Both the position numbers and the translations under genes were made by a program. 64,000 nt of DNA from Manduca sexta (Eukaryota > Arthropoda > Insecta > Lepidoptera > Sphingidae): positions 2,728,001 through 2,792,000 of the forward strand of contig NC_051142.1 of NCBI RefSeq assembly GCF_014839805.1. Reading direction: 5' to 3'. Of this stretch, positions 43,301-55,840 are shown piece by piece. Within the stretch, counting starts at the first letter, position 1. The number at the start of each line of letters is the position of its first letter. The notes under the pieces are model-generated. The model did not search any database. It was not told where the DNA came from and worked only from the letters and a program-made list of their open reading frames with translations.

Positions 43301-44240
43301 TTTTAATAATAGTACTACTGATGTACAATTGTTGAGCAGCTCTTAATTAAACCAATTTGCACACACTAGTTAGATTGAAACAGGCGCGCATACTTGTAAC
43401 TTTAACCGGGTTTTATTTAATTTGCACTTGCATGTTTAACTTTCGCGACCATTATAGTTAAACTCTCTCAGCTTTATTAAGTTTAGATATAACAGGGTAG
43501 TTTCCTTTGTTTGATTTTGGCAAAATATTTCATATGTAACAAAATAATACGAAACATTAATTCTTCTGCAAAATCAGCATTAAAATTAGTTGAAAAATAA
43601 AACATTTATTTATATTTGGAGAATTGTTTTGAGCAAAAGTGAGGGCGTGGTTGTGTAATCACTATCTATTTCTCACTCAAGCAGCGTTATGGCGGTGACA
43701 CTTGGTGACGTCAGACTTTGCTATTACAGTTATTTGACAGCTACATCTTTTACCAAATTTAAGGCTTCATAACTTTTTATTATTTAAATATTAAAATTAT
43801 TTTCCATTTGATTTTAGATGCTATTCATGTAGTAATAAGGCCTTTAAAAATAAATCTTAGTGGTACGTAAAAGAAAACGCTCCAGGAATAAAGGTCCGTC
43901 TCGCGCGGAGAGCGTCACTCGCCAAATTGCCTGTTTACGCCGACCCTAATCTAGAATTCCCCAAACGATAACTTTGTCCAAGGCTGCTCGGCCGCACCAC
44001 TGGGCCGGATTAGGTGTTTACTGTAAATCAGATAGAAAATCAAGTAGATTACCTTTTTTGTAGCATAGACAGGCAAAGGGATCAGCTGATGCCAAGTGAT
44101 CTTCACTTCTATGACGTAGGCCTTAGCGTTGCGAGTCGTTATAATGGGGAGCAATGGAAACTTGTAGCTCTACCCGTATTATATTATCGACAAATTTTGT
44201 AGTAGTGGATAATGAATTAATTTATTTGAATATTTTTTGC
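43301..44240. other. Gene-free stretch
   Basis: Nothing recognised; the opposing open frames at 43951-44202 have no motif or splice context. Confidence 0.35.
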
Positions 44241-44590
44241 TGGTGGTAGGATATATTTTATATCCGCTCTTATTGCGACTAGCATACATAAGGTGTTAAA
44301 ACCCATCATAGTAGCCCAGGTAAGTGTGTCGCGTTCATACATTCGTTCGTACATTGCTACACTGTACTTAAACAGTACTTACATTAAGCCTACCCGGGAT
44401 AAAAAAGATTTTTTTTTATTGCTTTGAACGACGAGACGAGCTTGCTTTTTGCCTGATGGTAAGCAATACGACCGCCCATGAACAGTAGAAACACCATCCA
44501 ACCTTAAACTACAAAGTATTGTTTAATATTCCACTGCGTTCGCCATCCTAAAATGAGATGTTAAGTCTTATTATGTCTAGTATTTATTAA
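44241..44590. repeat. R1 fragment followed by R2 fragment
   Basis: R1 head GGTAGGATATATTTTATATC at about 44246 with AGGTGTTAAAACCC, then R2 (minus) from about 44405 (GACGAGACGAGCTTGC, GCAATACGACCGCCCATG). Confidence 0.6.
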
Positions 44591-45261
44591 TAAGTTTGAA
44601 GTTTCATATTTATTTATTTATAATTATTATAATATAATCTTACAGGAGTTACACCCGATGCGATTATATTTAGGTATATTGTTATATAACCAATTCAGAT
44701 ATTAACATGTAGACATTGCTTCACTATACTTAAACATTACCTACATTTAGAAGAGCGGGGATAAAAAACTAACCTAGATTCGACCCTGGACGGCGGCCGG
44801 GTCACTCCGGGAGGCAGTCACATAACTATGAGTTAACACGCTCGCGTCTGCGATGTATTATAACAATATACTTACCAGACATATGTACACAACGTGACTT
44901 TGTTCTTATATGTTAATTGCACTTTTATTACGTTTAATTTTAACTCTACCTTGAATATCACTGGTCTTATGGGATAAACACGTAAGTTAAGCTACATGAA
45001 ATTACACCTTATTGGGGGTCCATTAAGGTCATTTTATACTGTTGCCTATGGGTATATTTTTTCACCGAGCACGGGATACGGTTACTTATATTTTTATTCC
45101 ATCCTTTATATTATGTAACTATAATTGTATTCTGTAATAGAAAACTTACTGAACCTTGTTGGTGTTTGTCATTCAGATTGAAAATCTTATTCCTTAAATA
45201 AATCAGGACGAAACGACAAAATTATCATTCAATACCAACATAGATTTGGCTCTGAAACAAA
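44591..45261. other. Gene-free stretch
   Basis: Nothing recognised. Confidence 0.35.
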
Positions 45262-45482
45262 AAAACATCCCGCCTTTATCGCCAAAGAGGTAAACAGAGG
45301 TTCAATTAAGGCTTTCTTCCACTGTGTTCCATCCCAAGATGTGGGATGCTATCGGGCACAAATATCAGACTTCGGACTGACACATCTAAAATCCCGAAAT
45401 CTTACCAGAACCAGGATTCGAACCTGAGACCTCAGGGCGTTTTCGTACCGCGATCGCTATATAACACACTACCAAGAGTTAG
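45262..45482 (-). repeat. SINE-like family S2 copy
   Basis: Minus-strand S2 with box-B-like CAGGTTCGAATCCTGG and the body GTCCGAAGTCTGATATTTG. Confidence 0.6.
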
Positions 45483-46920
45483 TTGCAGGCTTTATATTTA
45501 TTTAAAAAGAAAAATATTCCAGAAATAATCATTGAAACTAGAAAATCGTTTTTCCTAAAACCCCAACGTAGCCGGCTCTACATGTTCATAGATTTTGGTT
45601 TTAAAAGCGCTTACGCGACATCAGACCCCTTGAGAAAACCAATCCGGGGCAAATCGAGTTAAAAACTCCAGCAAATGCCCAACCTGGGAATTAGATAATG
45701 GACATGCCGATTTACAACTTATATACTCTGCAAAAGAGTATATGAGTTTTCAAACATCTACCTAATTCATTTGTTTTACTCAAATATATTACCTTTAGCT
45801 TGTAACATAAAGATCGTAATAAAAAACATCGTTTACGTAAAATAAATAATAAATATTCATGTTTCATTTGTTAGAAATGGCGTATGTAACAGAGTAAATA
45901 ACGCTTTTAGAATTTATAACTGGACAATTTATTTACTATCAGCAAAGGTTATACTAATTTGAAATTCGAATGTATAACACTAATACCATTTTTTTGTTTT
46001 TGTTAATTTCCGCAGTTATTAATACCATAGTAACAGATCAAATATTAGCCAGCTAAATTTATGTATAGATTGTTGAAAGGCTAATTTACTCAAGCAACAT
46101 TTTATAGACACTAAGTTACATACATACTTAAAATCAGCACTTTTTTCTATGTTTTTTTAAGCAAGTTAAACATTTTCGAAAAACAATGTCGCTAAGTCAA
46201 TTAGCCATTCAACTGTATTTATATAAACATATAACTTCTACATCATAGTGTCAGTGGCAGTTATTCAAAACACTTAGGCTAGTCTAAAAAAGTGTATAAA
46301 GTAAAACCCAATAATGGTGCTGTTACGCAGCGTTACCATGCACAGGAAATTTGTTTCCCCCTATTGCGTAGTTGTCTCCAGGACAAACTACGCAGTGCGA
46401 AGTAAGATCTGCGTGTGCTGTTGGAAGTGCGCAGAAAGTTAGCTAGGTCTATTAACACGTCGCAAAATGGTCGTATGTTAGCTTTGTGTAAGTGCGTAGA
46501 GAGCAACTAATGCCGCTGGCTGACCCAGACGACGCAAATCGTGTTACATAAGAAACTTCTGCGAGCCAGCGTCACAATTATCGTAGTGTTTCATAATTTG
46601 CTGCCTTTATTAGCTATTTCGTCTAGCGCCTGGATTAATTTTTTTTTTCAATCGTAAAGCACCGATGAACCTTCGCCACATTTTAAGCTATGTCGTTTAA
46701 CAACTAGATTTTTTTTGCAATCATAAAACAACAATAAACTTTTTCCAGATTCTTAATTTTGAATTGTTACGACGTAGTAGATAACAATTCAATTCCCATA
46801 GACGATGCAATTTGTGACACTAAGAGCCACATTAATAATTCAATCGTAGTTATAAGGAAAATCTCAAGTATACATTCAATGAGTTGAACTATTTAATAAA
46901 ACAAGTTTAGGTTTCATTAT
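45483..46920. other. Gene-free stretch
   Basis: AT-rich, with a GC-richer island at about 46330-46580 that I cannot assign. Confidence 0.35.
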
Positions 46921-46921
46921 C

Positions 46922-47245
46922 AAGCGGCAATAGCCTAGTTGGGTGTGGAACGGACTGCTGAGACGAATGTGCGCAGCTTCAAAAACCAAGGGGGTTACAT
47001 CCCTGACTTTTCTAAAATTAAAATTGTATTCTTCGTGAATTATCGCTTGTTTTAACGGCAAAGGAAAACATTGTGAGGAAACCTGCATACCTGAGAAGTT
47101 CGCTATAGGAATTTTGAGGGTGTGTGAAGCCTATTAATCTGCACTAGGCCAGCGTTGTGAACTAAGGCTTAATCCCTCTCAGTAGTAGAGGGGACCCGTG
47201 AGCAGCAGTGGGACAGTATAAAATACAGGGTTGACATTATGATAT
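46922..47245 (+). repeat. SINE family S1 copy
   Basis: Box A TAGCCTAGTTGG at 46931-46942; the S1 body AAACCTGCATACCTGAGAAG; 3' text AGCAGTGGGACAGTATAAAA and a TATTATATA tail. Confidence 0.75.
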
Positions 47246-47249
47246 TATA

Positions 47250-48115
47250 TATAGGTTTACTTAAGAGCTCGTTCTCATCCGAGTCAGGACTGTTACATAA
47301 ACAAAAGTTAACTATGAAAGTCCCTCACTATTTATGGTAATGTTAATATGGGTTTAATAGCGACTATCTTAAGATCTTCGTCGGCAGCGTCACAGCTGTA
47401 TTGTATTTAAGAGCGGAACTGAGTTGCGGTTATGAATACGCCCCTAAGTATGGTTAAGGTGTAACTTTTTTTAAAGTGTATTCAGCTATTGCATTACTGT
47501 GGTACTATAATTTATCAGCATCCAGCTATATCCAGAGATTTTGAAAAAACTATAGGTACTTATAAGATAAATTGCAATATTTAAAAAAAATATTGCACTT
47601 TTCTAAATGTAAATTTTCTTCAAACTTATACCATATTCTTTGACAAAGATAAGCAAGTGTAACTGAATTATATATTAATAGTTACATACGGTGTTATTTA
47701 TCTCTACCCCTAAGATTTAGACCCAACTCAATTGAGTGGAAAGGTTGCTAAAAGGTTTGCTGTCGGTCGATAATTCCTCTTTGGAAATAAATTGTACTTG
47801 GGATAGTTTGTGTTTAAAATGTATTCAACCTTCACGATCTATGTACGGAAAAAGAGGACAGATTACATTACTCTCACAAAATTATAGAAAGAGACAGAGC
47901 GATTGTGCGGCCAACATTTGAATCGTAAGTTTTTCATTTAAGTCCAAAGACAGAAAGAGGGAATATTTTGTCAACGAATGACAGGTGTCAGAATACAATT
48001 TTTCCTTAGGCTTACTGTCTGTTTCAGTTCCCGTGAAGTGTGATGAAGTGTATTTATATTACTAACAGTCATATTTTTTTACATATATTAAATGTCCATT
48101 TTCTGGTAGGTATAT
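47250..48115. other. Gene-free stretch
   Basis: A 61-codon plus frame at 47736-47921 has no motif, signal or splice context; nothing else seen. Confidence 0.35.
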
Positions 48116-48517
48116 ATAGGGTCATTTTGACATCGCGTTACTAAATGAAACCACAGACTCATGTACTTGAAAATAACACTTTACAATAAGTTACTTGAGC
48201 CGTAGATGTAAAATAAAAAGGTGTAAGTTTCTAACAAAATAAACGTTAATATAAGTCATTTTAATTTTACGCGCCCTAATGTCACTACTTCTACTTTAAA
48301 GTAATTCATTGCAGTAGTAATATCATACTTTAATTCAGAGATACACTCTCGCACACGCCATATTCTCATTAAATTACAAAATGATCAAAAAATCTGAAAA
48401 CTACAACCAGGATTTTTGGCGAAAATATTCGTTATTAATGGATGATTTTTGGCACAATGTCAGCAAAGGGGAAGAAAAGGATGTGGTTTCATTTAGTAAC
48501 GCAAAAATGACCCTGTA
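48116..48517. mobile_element. MITE with CAGGGTCATTTT-type inverted ends
   Basis: Left end AGGGTCATTTTGACATCGCG and right end (reverse complement) TACAGGGTCATTTTTGCG both continue TTACTAAATGAAACCACA, giving inverted repeats of about 40 bp. TATA flanks both sides. The same element sits in intron 1 of B, C and D. A 72-codon open frame over its right half is incidental. Confidence 0.8.
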
Positions 48518-48706
48518 TATATCATACACGTCATGCTCTATGCCTAATATCCGAAAGCCAAATATTCTTAGCTCTAATTTTTTGTCTGTATTCACTTGAT
48601 TGCTGGATTGGAATGCTCAGAGTATGATTATACTAACTTTTAAGTTTTTTTTTATACTATCTGTGGTATAGCGGCGTAACACTCGAAGGCTTTAGTGGTA
48701 AATAGA

Positions 48707-48960
48707 CAATTTTGCTGGAGGTAGGATATATTTTATATCCGCGCGGATAGCGACCACCGCACACGAGGTGTTAAAACCCGCCATAGCAGCCTACGTAAGT
48801 GACGCGTTCCACGATCAGTCTGTATATATCCAGTCTCAACAGGCCGGCATAATTGTGACTGCCGAGGCGTAATCATCTCTCGTCAGTAATTGACTTTCTA
48901 TTCGACTCCACTTCACTTACCATCAGGTGTAGTGGGGTAACATTATAAAAAAAAATACTT
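48707..48960 (+). repeat. Interspersed repeat R1, well-preserved copy
   Basis: GGTAGGATATATTTTATATC, then GAGGTGTTAAAACCCGCC, the palindrome-rich middle, AGTCTGTATATATCCAG and ATTCGACTCCACTTCACTTA. Confidence 0.75.
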
Positions 48961-49907
48961 ATGTTTATACCGCTCCATATAATTCCAAAAATTGCATCTA
49001 AGAAATAAAGTAAAAACGTAACAAAAATATTTTTCTAACCTTTCCATATAAAAATACATTCCTTAATATATTACAGTATAATAAAGACATTTGCCGTTTA
49101 AAGATAACTAGGGATGCGCTCCCTCTGTCTATATAAATTGAACGTAAGCTGCGATAAACGGAACTTTCTCAAATCAAGTAAATTTTACATCTCCGGGGAG
49201 ACCGGGGACAGAGTTTACGCATTTTTAGATATTCCATAACTTTGAACTTCTTTCGTAATTCAGTTTTGAATGGATTTGTTTTTGTCAGTTTAATATTGCA
49301 TTTTGTTTTTTATTTGTGACGTTATTATCTAGTTACGCATTAAAATATTAAAAACAAAGAGTTTTAAGATTATATAGAGTTGACATTGGGAAAATTGTCA
49401 TACAAAAATATTGTACTCTGGTAATGTTTACTCGATCTACCTTGAAATACCTCATATTTTTTCCATAGGTTTGCATGTCTTTAGGGCGCAAATTAGCATA
49501 TTTTCTGTAAATATGTTCTTTTTATCTAAGGATGCTGTGACTTCATGACACAGGGACATTCAATAAGACGGCGATTTATTAACAATTGATTAAACCTATT
49601 GGAGTACAAATTTAAGTCTTGATGTCTGGTCTATAACGAACTATACAGTCTAAAGAGGATGATTAAAAAAATATTTAACTATTCTGTGCATTTCTTACTT
49701 GACTTGAACGTAAATTACAGCTTAAAGCATTTTAACCTTAACAAAAAAGCATTTGAACAATGTTGCCTGGCGACAGACATAGACATTGTAGTGATACCTT
49801 CCCTTTGGACTGTCCCATACAAGATATCTATTTTGAACTTCCCAGCCGGACTATTGCATACAAGATATCTTGAAAACTTTTTCTGCATCTATAGCGATTA
49901 TAGTACT
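48961..49907. other. Gene-free stretch
   Basis: A short direct repeat (ATACAAGATATCT at about 49816 and 49858) inside an otherwise featureless stretch. Confidence 0.35.
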
Positions 49908-49915
49908 TCGGGTCG

Positions 49916-50074
49916 CAGTGATGAAGGCTGAAATTTTTCGAAAGGGGATCTGTCAAACATATAGGTACTAATATATATAAATGCGGCCTGCAAATCTTTC
50001 TGATGATAATTAGATTTTTCATAAATTCGACATTAAGGGAAGCCAGCAGGAATCGGTTATATAACCTTTCGCTG
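49916..50074. mobile_element. hAT-type MITE, family CAGTGGCGAAGG, worn
   Basis: CAGTGATGAAGGCTG to CCTTTCGCTG; flanks TCGGGTCG (49908-49915) and ACGGGTCG (50075-50082) match at 7 of 8. Confidence 0.7.
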
Positions 50075-50082
50075 ACGGGTCG

Positions 50083-50625
50083 TAGCTATGACGCTGTAAC
50101 GAATATGAAGGATAGATCGTGAGACCGCTAAGAGTTGCCAGGTCGTTAAATAAAAGCAGCCCGTACACGATCACAATAAGAGTTTATTTTCCATAGCACA
50201 AATACAGGCAACGCTTTTATACAATCGTTAACGTTAAAGCTAACGCTAAAAGATAACAAAAAATGTGTACGAATGACGTAGCGATGATGATGACTTGCTC
50301 TACGGTTTACTTAGAAAATCTTTTCACGAATGCAATTTTAATTCCAACATATCATCTATGTTTTACATTATAGATCCAATCAAAGTCTACATTTCAAAAA
50401 TACCTTTCGGCCTTTCTATTTGCGTAAAGGTTCGACAGTTGAATCCATTATTAATCTGACAATTTCAACATTTAGATTAATGTTAAATGGAATAACTTTG
50501 AAACTTTCCGGTTATCTTAAACTCACGATGAAATAGGTTCAAGTAAATTTTACAGAATGTTACCAAAGATTATCGAATTTTAATCAATATTGTATCGCTT
50601 ACAAAAATATATTTTTATACAGGTA
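50083..50625. other. Gene-free stretch
   Basis: Nothing recognised. Confidence 0.35.
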
Positions 50626-50630
50626 AAGTG

Positions 50631-51000
50631 ACCCACTGCACCTAATGGTAAGTTGCGAGGCATCCCATAGAATGTCGACTGACGAGAGATTACCCGTCGG
50701 TAGTTGATACAATTATGCCGGCCTGTTAATTTTATTTTAGGGACAAAAAACGGCTACATGCCATAAACTATATAAACTAATCTTAGATTAAACAAATATA
50801 CAAACATATAACCCACACCATTGTCCGCGTATAAAAAAACACAGAAAGATCAGTTTGTTTATCTGTTTTGTTTAAACAAATAAACAGACTGATCCTGGAA
50901 CGCGACACACGTAGGCCACTATGGCGGGTTTTAACACCTTGTGTACGGTGGTCACTATCCGGGCGGATTTAAAATATATCCTACCACCAACAAGATATTA
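50631..51000 (-). repeat. R1 repeat carrying an internal inverted duplication
   Basis: R1 on the minus strand, interrupted by about 120 bp of unrelated AT-rich text. A hairpin at about 50848-50894 has R1 text AAACAGACTGATC on one side and its complement GATCAGTTTGTTT on the other. Confidence 0.6.
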
Positions 51001-51411
51001 ATGTTGCTCACAGCCCCGAACGCATAAATTAAATTTTCAAGATAAAATGTAGCCTATATATATCTAAAACATAGTCTATCTACATGCAAAAAATCATCAA
51101 AATCTATTCAATTTTTTGTTAGTTTATCTCTTACAAACATTTCAACTTTTAGACACATAGTACCATTTTAATTAATTTAAGTACTTTGTTATCACAACAA
51201 GTCTCTATATTAAGCGTCTGTAGTAAATAGTTGCAGTGTAACACGATTCTGAATAACTGCATTGCACCGTACTGCGCTTGTCACAAGATGTCAAACGCCA
51301 GTCCACTAAATTCACTGAATACATAATCCTCAAAACGGTGTGTGACGCCTGGAAATATTCATGAGGCGTTTGTATTTAGCCTATACATACAAGCTGCAAT
51401 ATGCTATATAC

Positions 51412-51600
51412 TGGTAGGATTTTTGTATCCAGGCGTATAGCGGCCGTCATACCTATCGAACTTGTGATAGTGATTCTCCCAGCCGTCGCATCACGAGTTC
51501 GGCTTGTGTATATCCAGTTTCTCAGCTCGGCATAATTGTCTCAACTGGCGAGGGGTGATCTTCTTTCAGCATTTGGACCGTACTCCACTTCCTATTGTTA
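51412..51600 (+). repeat. R1 repeat, diverged copy
   Basis: TGGTAGGATTTTTGTATCC, CGTATAGCGGCCGTC, then TCAACTGGCGAGGGG and TACTCCACTTCC. Confidence 0.55.
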
Positions 51601-52990
51601 GATTGCAGTAAAAAACAATGTATAATTAAACATAACCTTTTTTATTATACAGAAGACATAGTGACATTGCAATGGTCCGAAACAAAAAAAGACCAGACTT
51701 AAAAAATAACAAAATATCAGTGATAATGTTGCCAGTATATAAAAGTTTGTTAGTAGTTTATGTAATAATATATCATATACCAACACTTATCAGGGGCAGA
51801 GGAGTCATAAAAACAAACGAGCATAAATTGATTACACATTATACATACTTAAAGACCTCAAGAACAAATGTTTAGTCATGTGAAGAATAGCCAATTTAAC
51901 TAAAATACAGAATTTCTATCGTATTTAAGCAATAAAGAGAAGGTCTATCTCCATATTCATGGCGGCCACACGTTCAGTCACAGACAATCTGTTCGGACAC
52001 CGGGTACGGTCGAAAATCTAACATAAGATATTGGTATCCTGTCAATATATCGTATTCAGAATTTACGTACTAAAATATCAATGCGCCTTTTATCTATTTC
52101 AGAGGTAGGCAGAGTAATATAGCTAACATGAAGGGTACTAACGTGTACAAGGAAGATGGCTTTCAGATTGTTTCGTCTATACATGCTGTAAGACATTGTT
52201 TCTTGCAAAATTACATGATTCTAGGTCAACGGAAAATACCCTAGGTTTTGATTCCCCTGTGAAATCGTAAAAATATGAAATTAATGCATCATAAACTGCT
52301 ATATCTTTTGATCGTGTTGACTTACAAGTTTGATTATTGCACAGCTCAAAAAGACTTTAGACCTGAGTATTTGATATAAAGTTCAACTTAATACCTCTAC
52401 TCGTTCCAGGAAAAAAGGTCTTGACAGAGGGACAACAGAGTGATACTATAGAGAGTTCCTTTTTATGTGCGAAAGCCTAAAAAGATGGCTTTTGAAAAAA
52501 TCACTTACTGAAGTAATAATAAAATTCTAAGAAATGCCTAATGATCAAAATTGTGTAACGTCTTGGCAACAATGAGAAACTAACTTCAGATACTACCACC
52601 ATTTGCAATAACCGAACCAAATTGCTTTTTCCATAAAAAAAATGACCAATTAGAACAAAGTATTTTTGACATGCTCACAAATTAGTTATTTCGATTGGTT
52701 CATGCTCGGAATCGGATTGAAGATTGAAATTGATATAGTTTATCGAAAACGGCTGTAAGTCATAAAGCCGTAATCTACAAAGGGTTATTAATTATAACTA
52801 TCAGGAAATGAAAAGGAAATAATGGTATAATCGGCATCTGTATTGACATGAACGATCGATGGTCCTTAATATTGGCATTAAATTGTGTGTATTCGTCGAC
52901 TTGCTCGGACAGTACGCATGAGTTAGTCACTGTCATATATTTGTGACGTTTCTTTGGGAAAGTTTTGTGTCTGATTTTTGTAATTAAATA
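51601..52990. other. Gene-free stretch
   Basis: Part of 52620-52750 is an inverted match to 56300-56430 (CGATTGGTTCATGCTCGGA), so a repeat lies here; otherwise nothing is seen. Confidence 0.35.
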
Positions 52991-52995
52991 TTTAA

Positions 52996-53143
52996 TAACA
53001 TTAATATCAGCCCTATATTATATATTTGCCCACTGCTGAGTACGGGCCTCCTCTACTACTGAGAGGGATTAGGCCTTAGTCCGCCACGCTGGCCTAGTGC
53101 GGATTGGTAGACTTCACACACCCAACTAGGCTATCGCCGCTTA
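52996..53143 (-). repeat. SINE family S1 with internal deletion
   Basis: The 3' part (CCCACTGCTGAGTACGGGCC) joins directly to the extreme 5' head (CCAACTAGGCTATCGCCGC); the box-B region is missing. Confidence 0.7.
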
Positions 53144-53559
53144 AATTTAATATAATAGGTTAAGTATATTGTCTTGGGTATGGAATTTTAAATTCGTAAT
53201 TCAAAATTAATTATTTTTCGAAAATTATAATGAATAGTTTTTAAAACATATATTATTATATACTTGTATTTAGAAATACTTACAATTTATTTTAATAATA
53301 TAGTGGACGGTCTACCGAAAGGAGATTGAGTGTGCAAGGGATATTGTTCTTTATAATAAGGACTATAAGATTCAAAATAAATGTATAAATACGCTTCCAA
53401 TTAATTGTTTCGAATAACAGGAACTTTAAAATTTCTAAGGGCCATGTTTCAAAGTCAGCCGTTTTGTGTATAGGAATCCTTGAGTTATTACTTTGGTTTG
53501 TTAAAATAGGTTGGCTAAAGTAACTTTTAAACGATGATATAACTTTACATCACGTGGTA

Positions 53560-53785
53560 GTGGAAGTGGTAGGCAGAGGTGCAACTAGGGCACCCACTTT
53601 GCCTATGTGTTTCGTCCCTTGATAGAGGGCGAACCTATCGCCATGTCGGGCACAGATTCCCGACTCTGGGCTGACTACTAAAAATTCAATTTCACTTGTT
53701 CCCTACTCTGGATTCGGAGTCGGGACCTCGGAGTGGGTTGGTATCGCGCACGTAATACAACTATGCCAGCGAGACAGTCAATTAA
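53560..53785 (-). repeat. SINE-like family S2 copy
   Basis: Minus-strand head CTCGCTGGCATAGTTGTAT, box-B-like region, then the body TAGGTTCGCCCTCTATC. Confidence 0.6.
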
Positions 53786-53789
53786 TGCA

Positions 53790-55622
53790 TATTATCTTTA
53801 TTTTCTGCAATAGCCGTTACAGTTTATTTTATTCTTGTTACCGAAATGATCTGTAAAGCATGCTTGGAAAGGAACTACGACTTTGGTACTATCTTATGCA
53901 TTTGAGCTCCATTTTTTTGTAATTTAATAATTAATGATCGCAACGGAGAAAGTTGGCAAAATAAAATCTGTTGACAATATTTTTTTTATTGATAGATTGA
54001 ATATGTTTCATTCAAACTTGCAAACAAAAATAATTTATAAACGTTAGCATGAATCTGAATATTTAATGGTATTAATTTCAAAACTATTAGCGGATTTTTG
54101 TTGACACAAATAAAATTGTTGACATAATACCGTTTAGTAATGCAAGCGACTAGCTCTAATAACTGTCTAGTGTGCACAAGGCTTCATCCAATCTGAGAGC
54201 GAGGGTGAAAGTTCAACGACCCCGGCTCCACTGGCGGCGCGAATAGTAATGTATTTCAGAATGTCAAAGTTCAAATGGTGATGTTTTTTAGTTTGTTGAC
54301 TTTGAAGCTAAATAGTATACTAGTATTTTTAAGGAATTAGGTGATAGTCTATAAATTTTTGATAGTAGTTTTATTTTTTTACATAGAAAATAATATGCAT
54401 CCTTTTTTCAACTGCGTGGCTCTATGAACTGTGATTCCTTTGCGCATTCATCCGTTGCTATCATTTTTATGAAAAGGACAAACGTATTTTCTTTGTAAAA
54501 TGTATTAATATAAGCGCTATTTATTTATGTTGCAACGCAATATAATAATTTATTATTTATTTTTTTTCAAATTGCCTTATGTTATAATTAACTTTGTAAT
54601 TAAAAGAAACTTTATCGTAGTTTCCCCTCGCCATAAAAAAAGTTCAAACGTATTTTATTTATGGAACAAAGTTTGAATTGTTCTTTATTAACTTTTTTTT
54701 GCAGAAGCAAGCGAGCTCTTACAATAAGGCTCTACAATCTTAAATAAATATTATGCCTATTTTGTTAACTGGTATATGTGACTGTCATGCAACCACTTTA
54801 GCCGAATTTATTAATCTTTTAGGAAACTGTATACAGATGGTGTGTCTTCTGCTGTGTCATGGGATTTACGTGTATTGCAGTTTTTTTAAATTATCTTCAT
54901 ACATCTATATCTAGATTTTTATATAAAGCTGAAGAGTTTGCTTAAACGTGTTTATCTCAGTAACGCCTGGTTCGAATTGAAAAATTATTTTCGTTTTGGT
55001 AAGCCCATTTATTTAGGAAGGCTGTATAACATCACAATTTGACCAATAGGGGCAGAGCATCAATGAAAAATGTTGCAAAAGCGGGGAAAATTTATTCCTT
55101 TTGAGAGCTTCCGTTGCCTGCACTACGTAAAAGGTTAAAGTTATACAACTATCATGTACAACGGATTTGTTCCTCTTAAAAAAATCTAAAAATATATTAT
55201 AATAAAATTGAATTGTAAAAGGACGATGTCCGTACATTTTAGACATTGAAGGCAAGTAATATTTTCTTTATTAGAGTGACAGAAGCCAAAACAACAGGTT
55301 TTAGAATTCTTGTCTGTCTGTATGTTTGTACACGCATTACACAAAGACTACAGCATAGAATTGAAAGCGGTTTTCACTGAGGTATTGCCATACATTAAAC
55401 TTAAATTATTGCCCATATTTTATTTCGGGAAAATATAAATCCGGACTTTAACTTAAAATAATTTTTCACTCGAGCGGCGCCGCGATTAAAAGTTATTAAG
55501 TGACAAACTTTCGTCTTCAAACCGAGAATTTTCGTATCGATATTGAATCGTACACTAGTACTATGAAAACTGTCACACTATTATTTTATACGGTAGATAA
55601 AATCTCCAGAGCATTTGTTTTG
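53790..55622. other. Gene-free stretch with one interspersed repeat
   Basis: About 54920-55250 matches, inverted, 63530-63780 (AAGGAATAAATTCTCCC/GGGAAAATTTATTCCTT). No gene seen. Confidence 0.4.
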
Positions 55623-55840
55623 TAATCATGGATATTTCGGCCTTTAAAATTTCGTCATATTAAATTTTAAAGGCCGAAATATCCATGATTATTAATTATT
55701 TTTACGTTTTTCTTTCAACTGCGAGAACTAATCACTAACTAGACGTGAATTTAAATTCTTTACTTGCCAATACTTGTTTAGTTACCCAGATTAAAGGTGA
55801 AACAAAATGTATGAAAATGGACCTTGAGGTATCGCCTTAA
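55623..55840. mobile_element. Truncated copy of the TTAA fold-back MITE
   Basis: One complete arm ending GGTATCGCCTTAA at 55840, the loop, and only the first about 35 bp of the other arm. Loop orientation is opposite to the copy at 11347-11713. Confidence 0.8.

Noticed and set aside
48381..48599. 72-codon frame and apparent detached fragment of the B/D first intron
   Set aside because: The block has terminal inverted repeats and is a MITE that happens also to sit in those introns.
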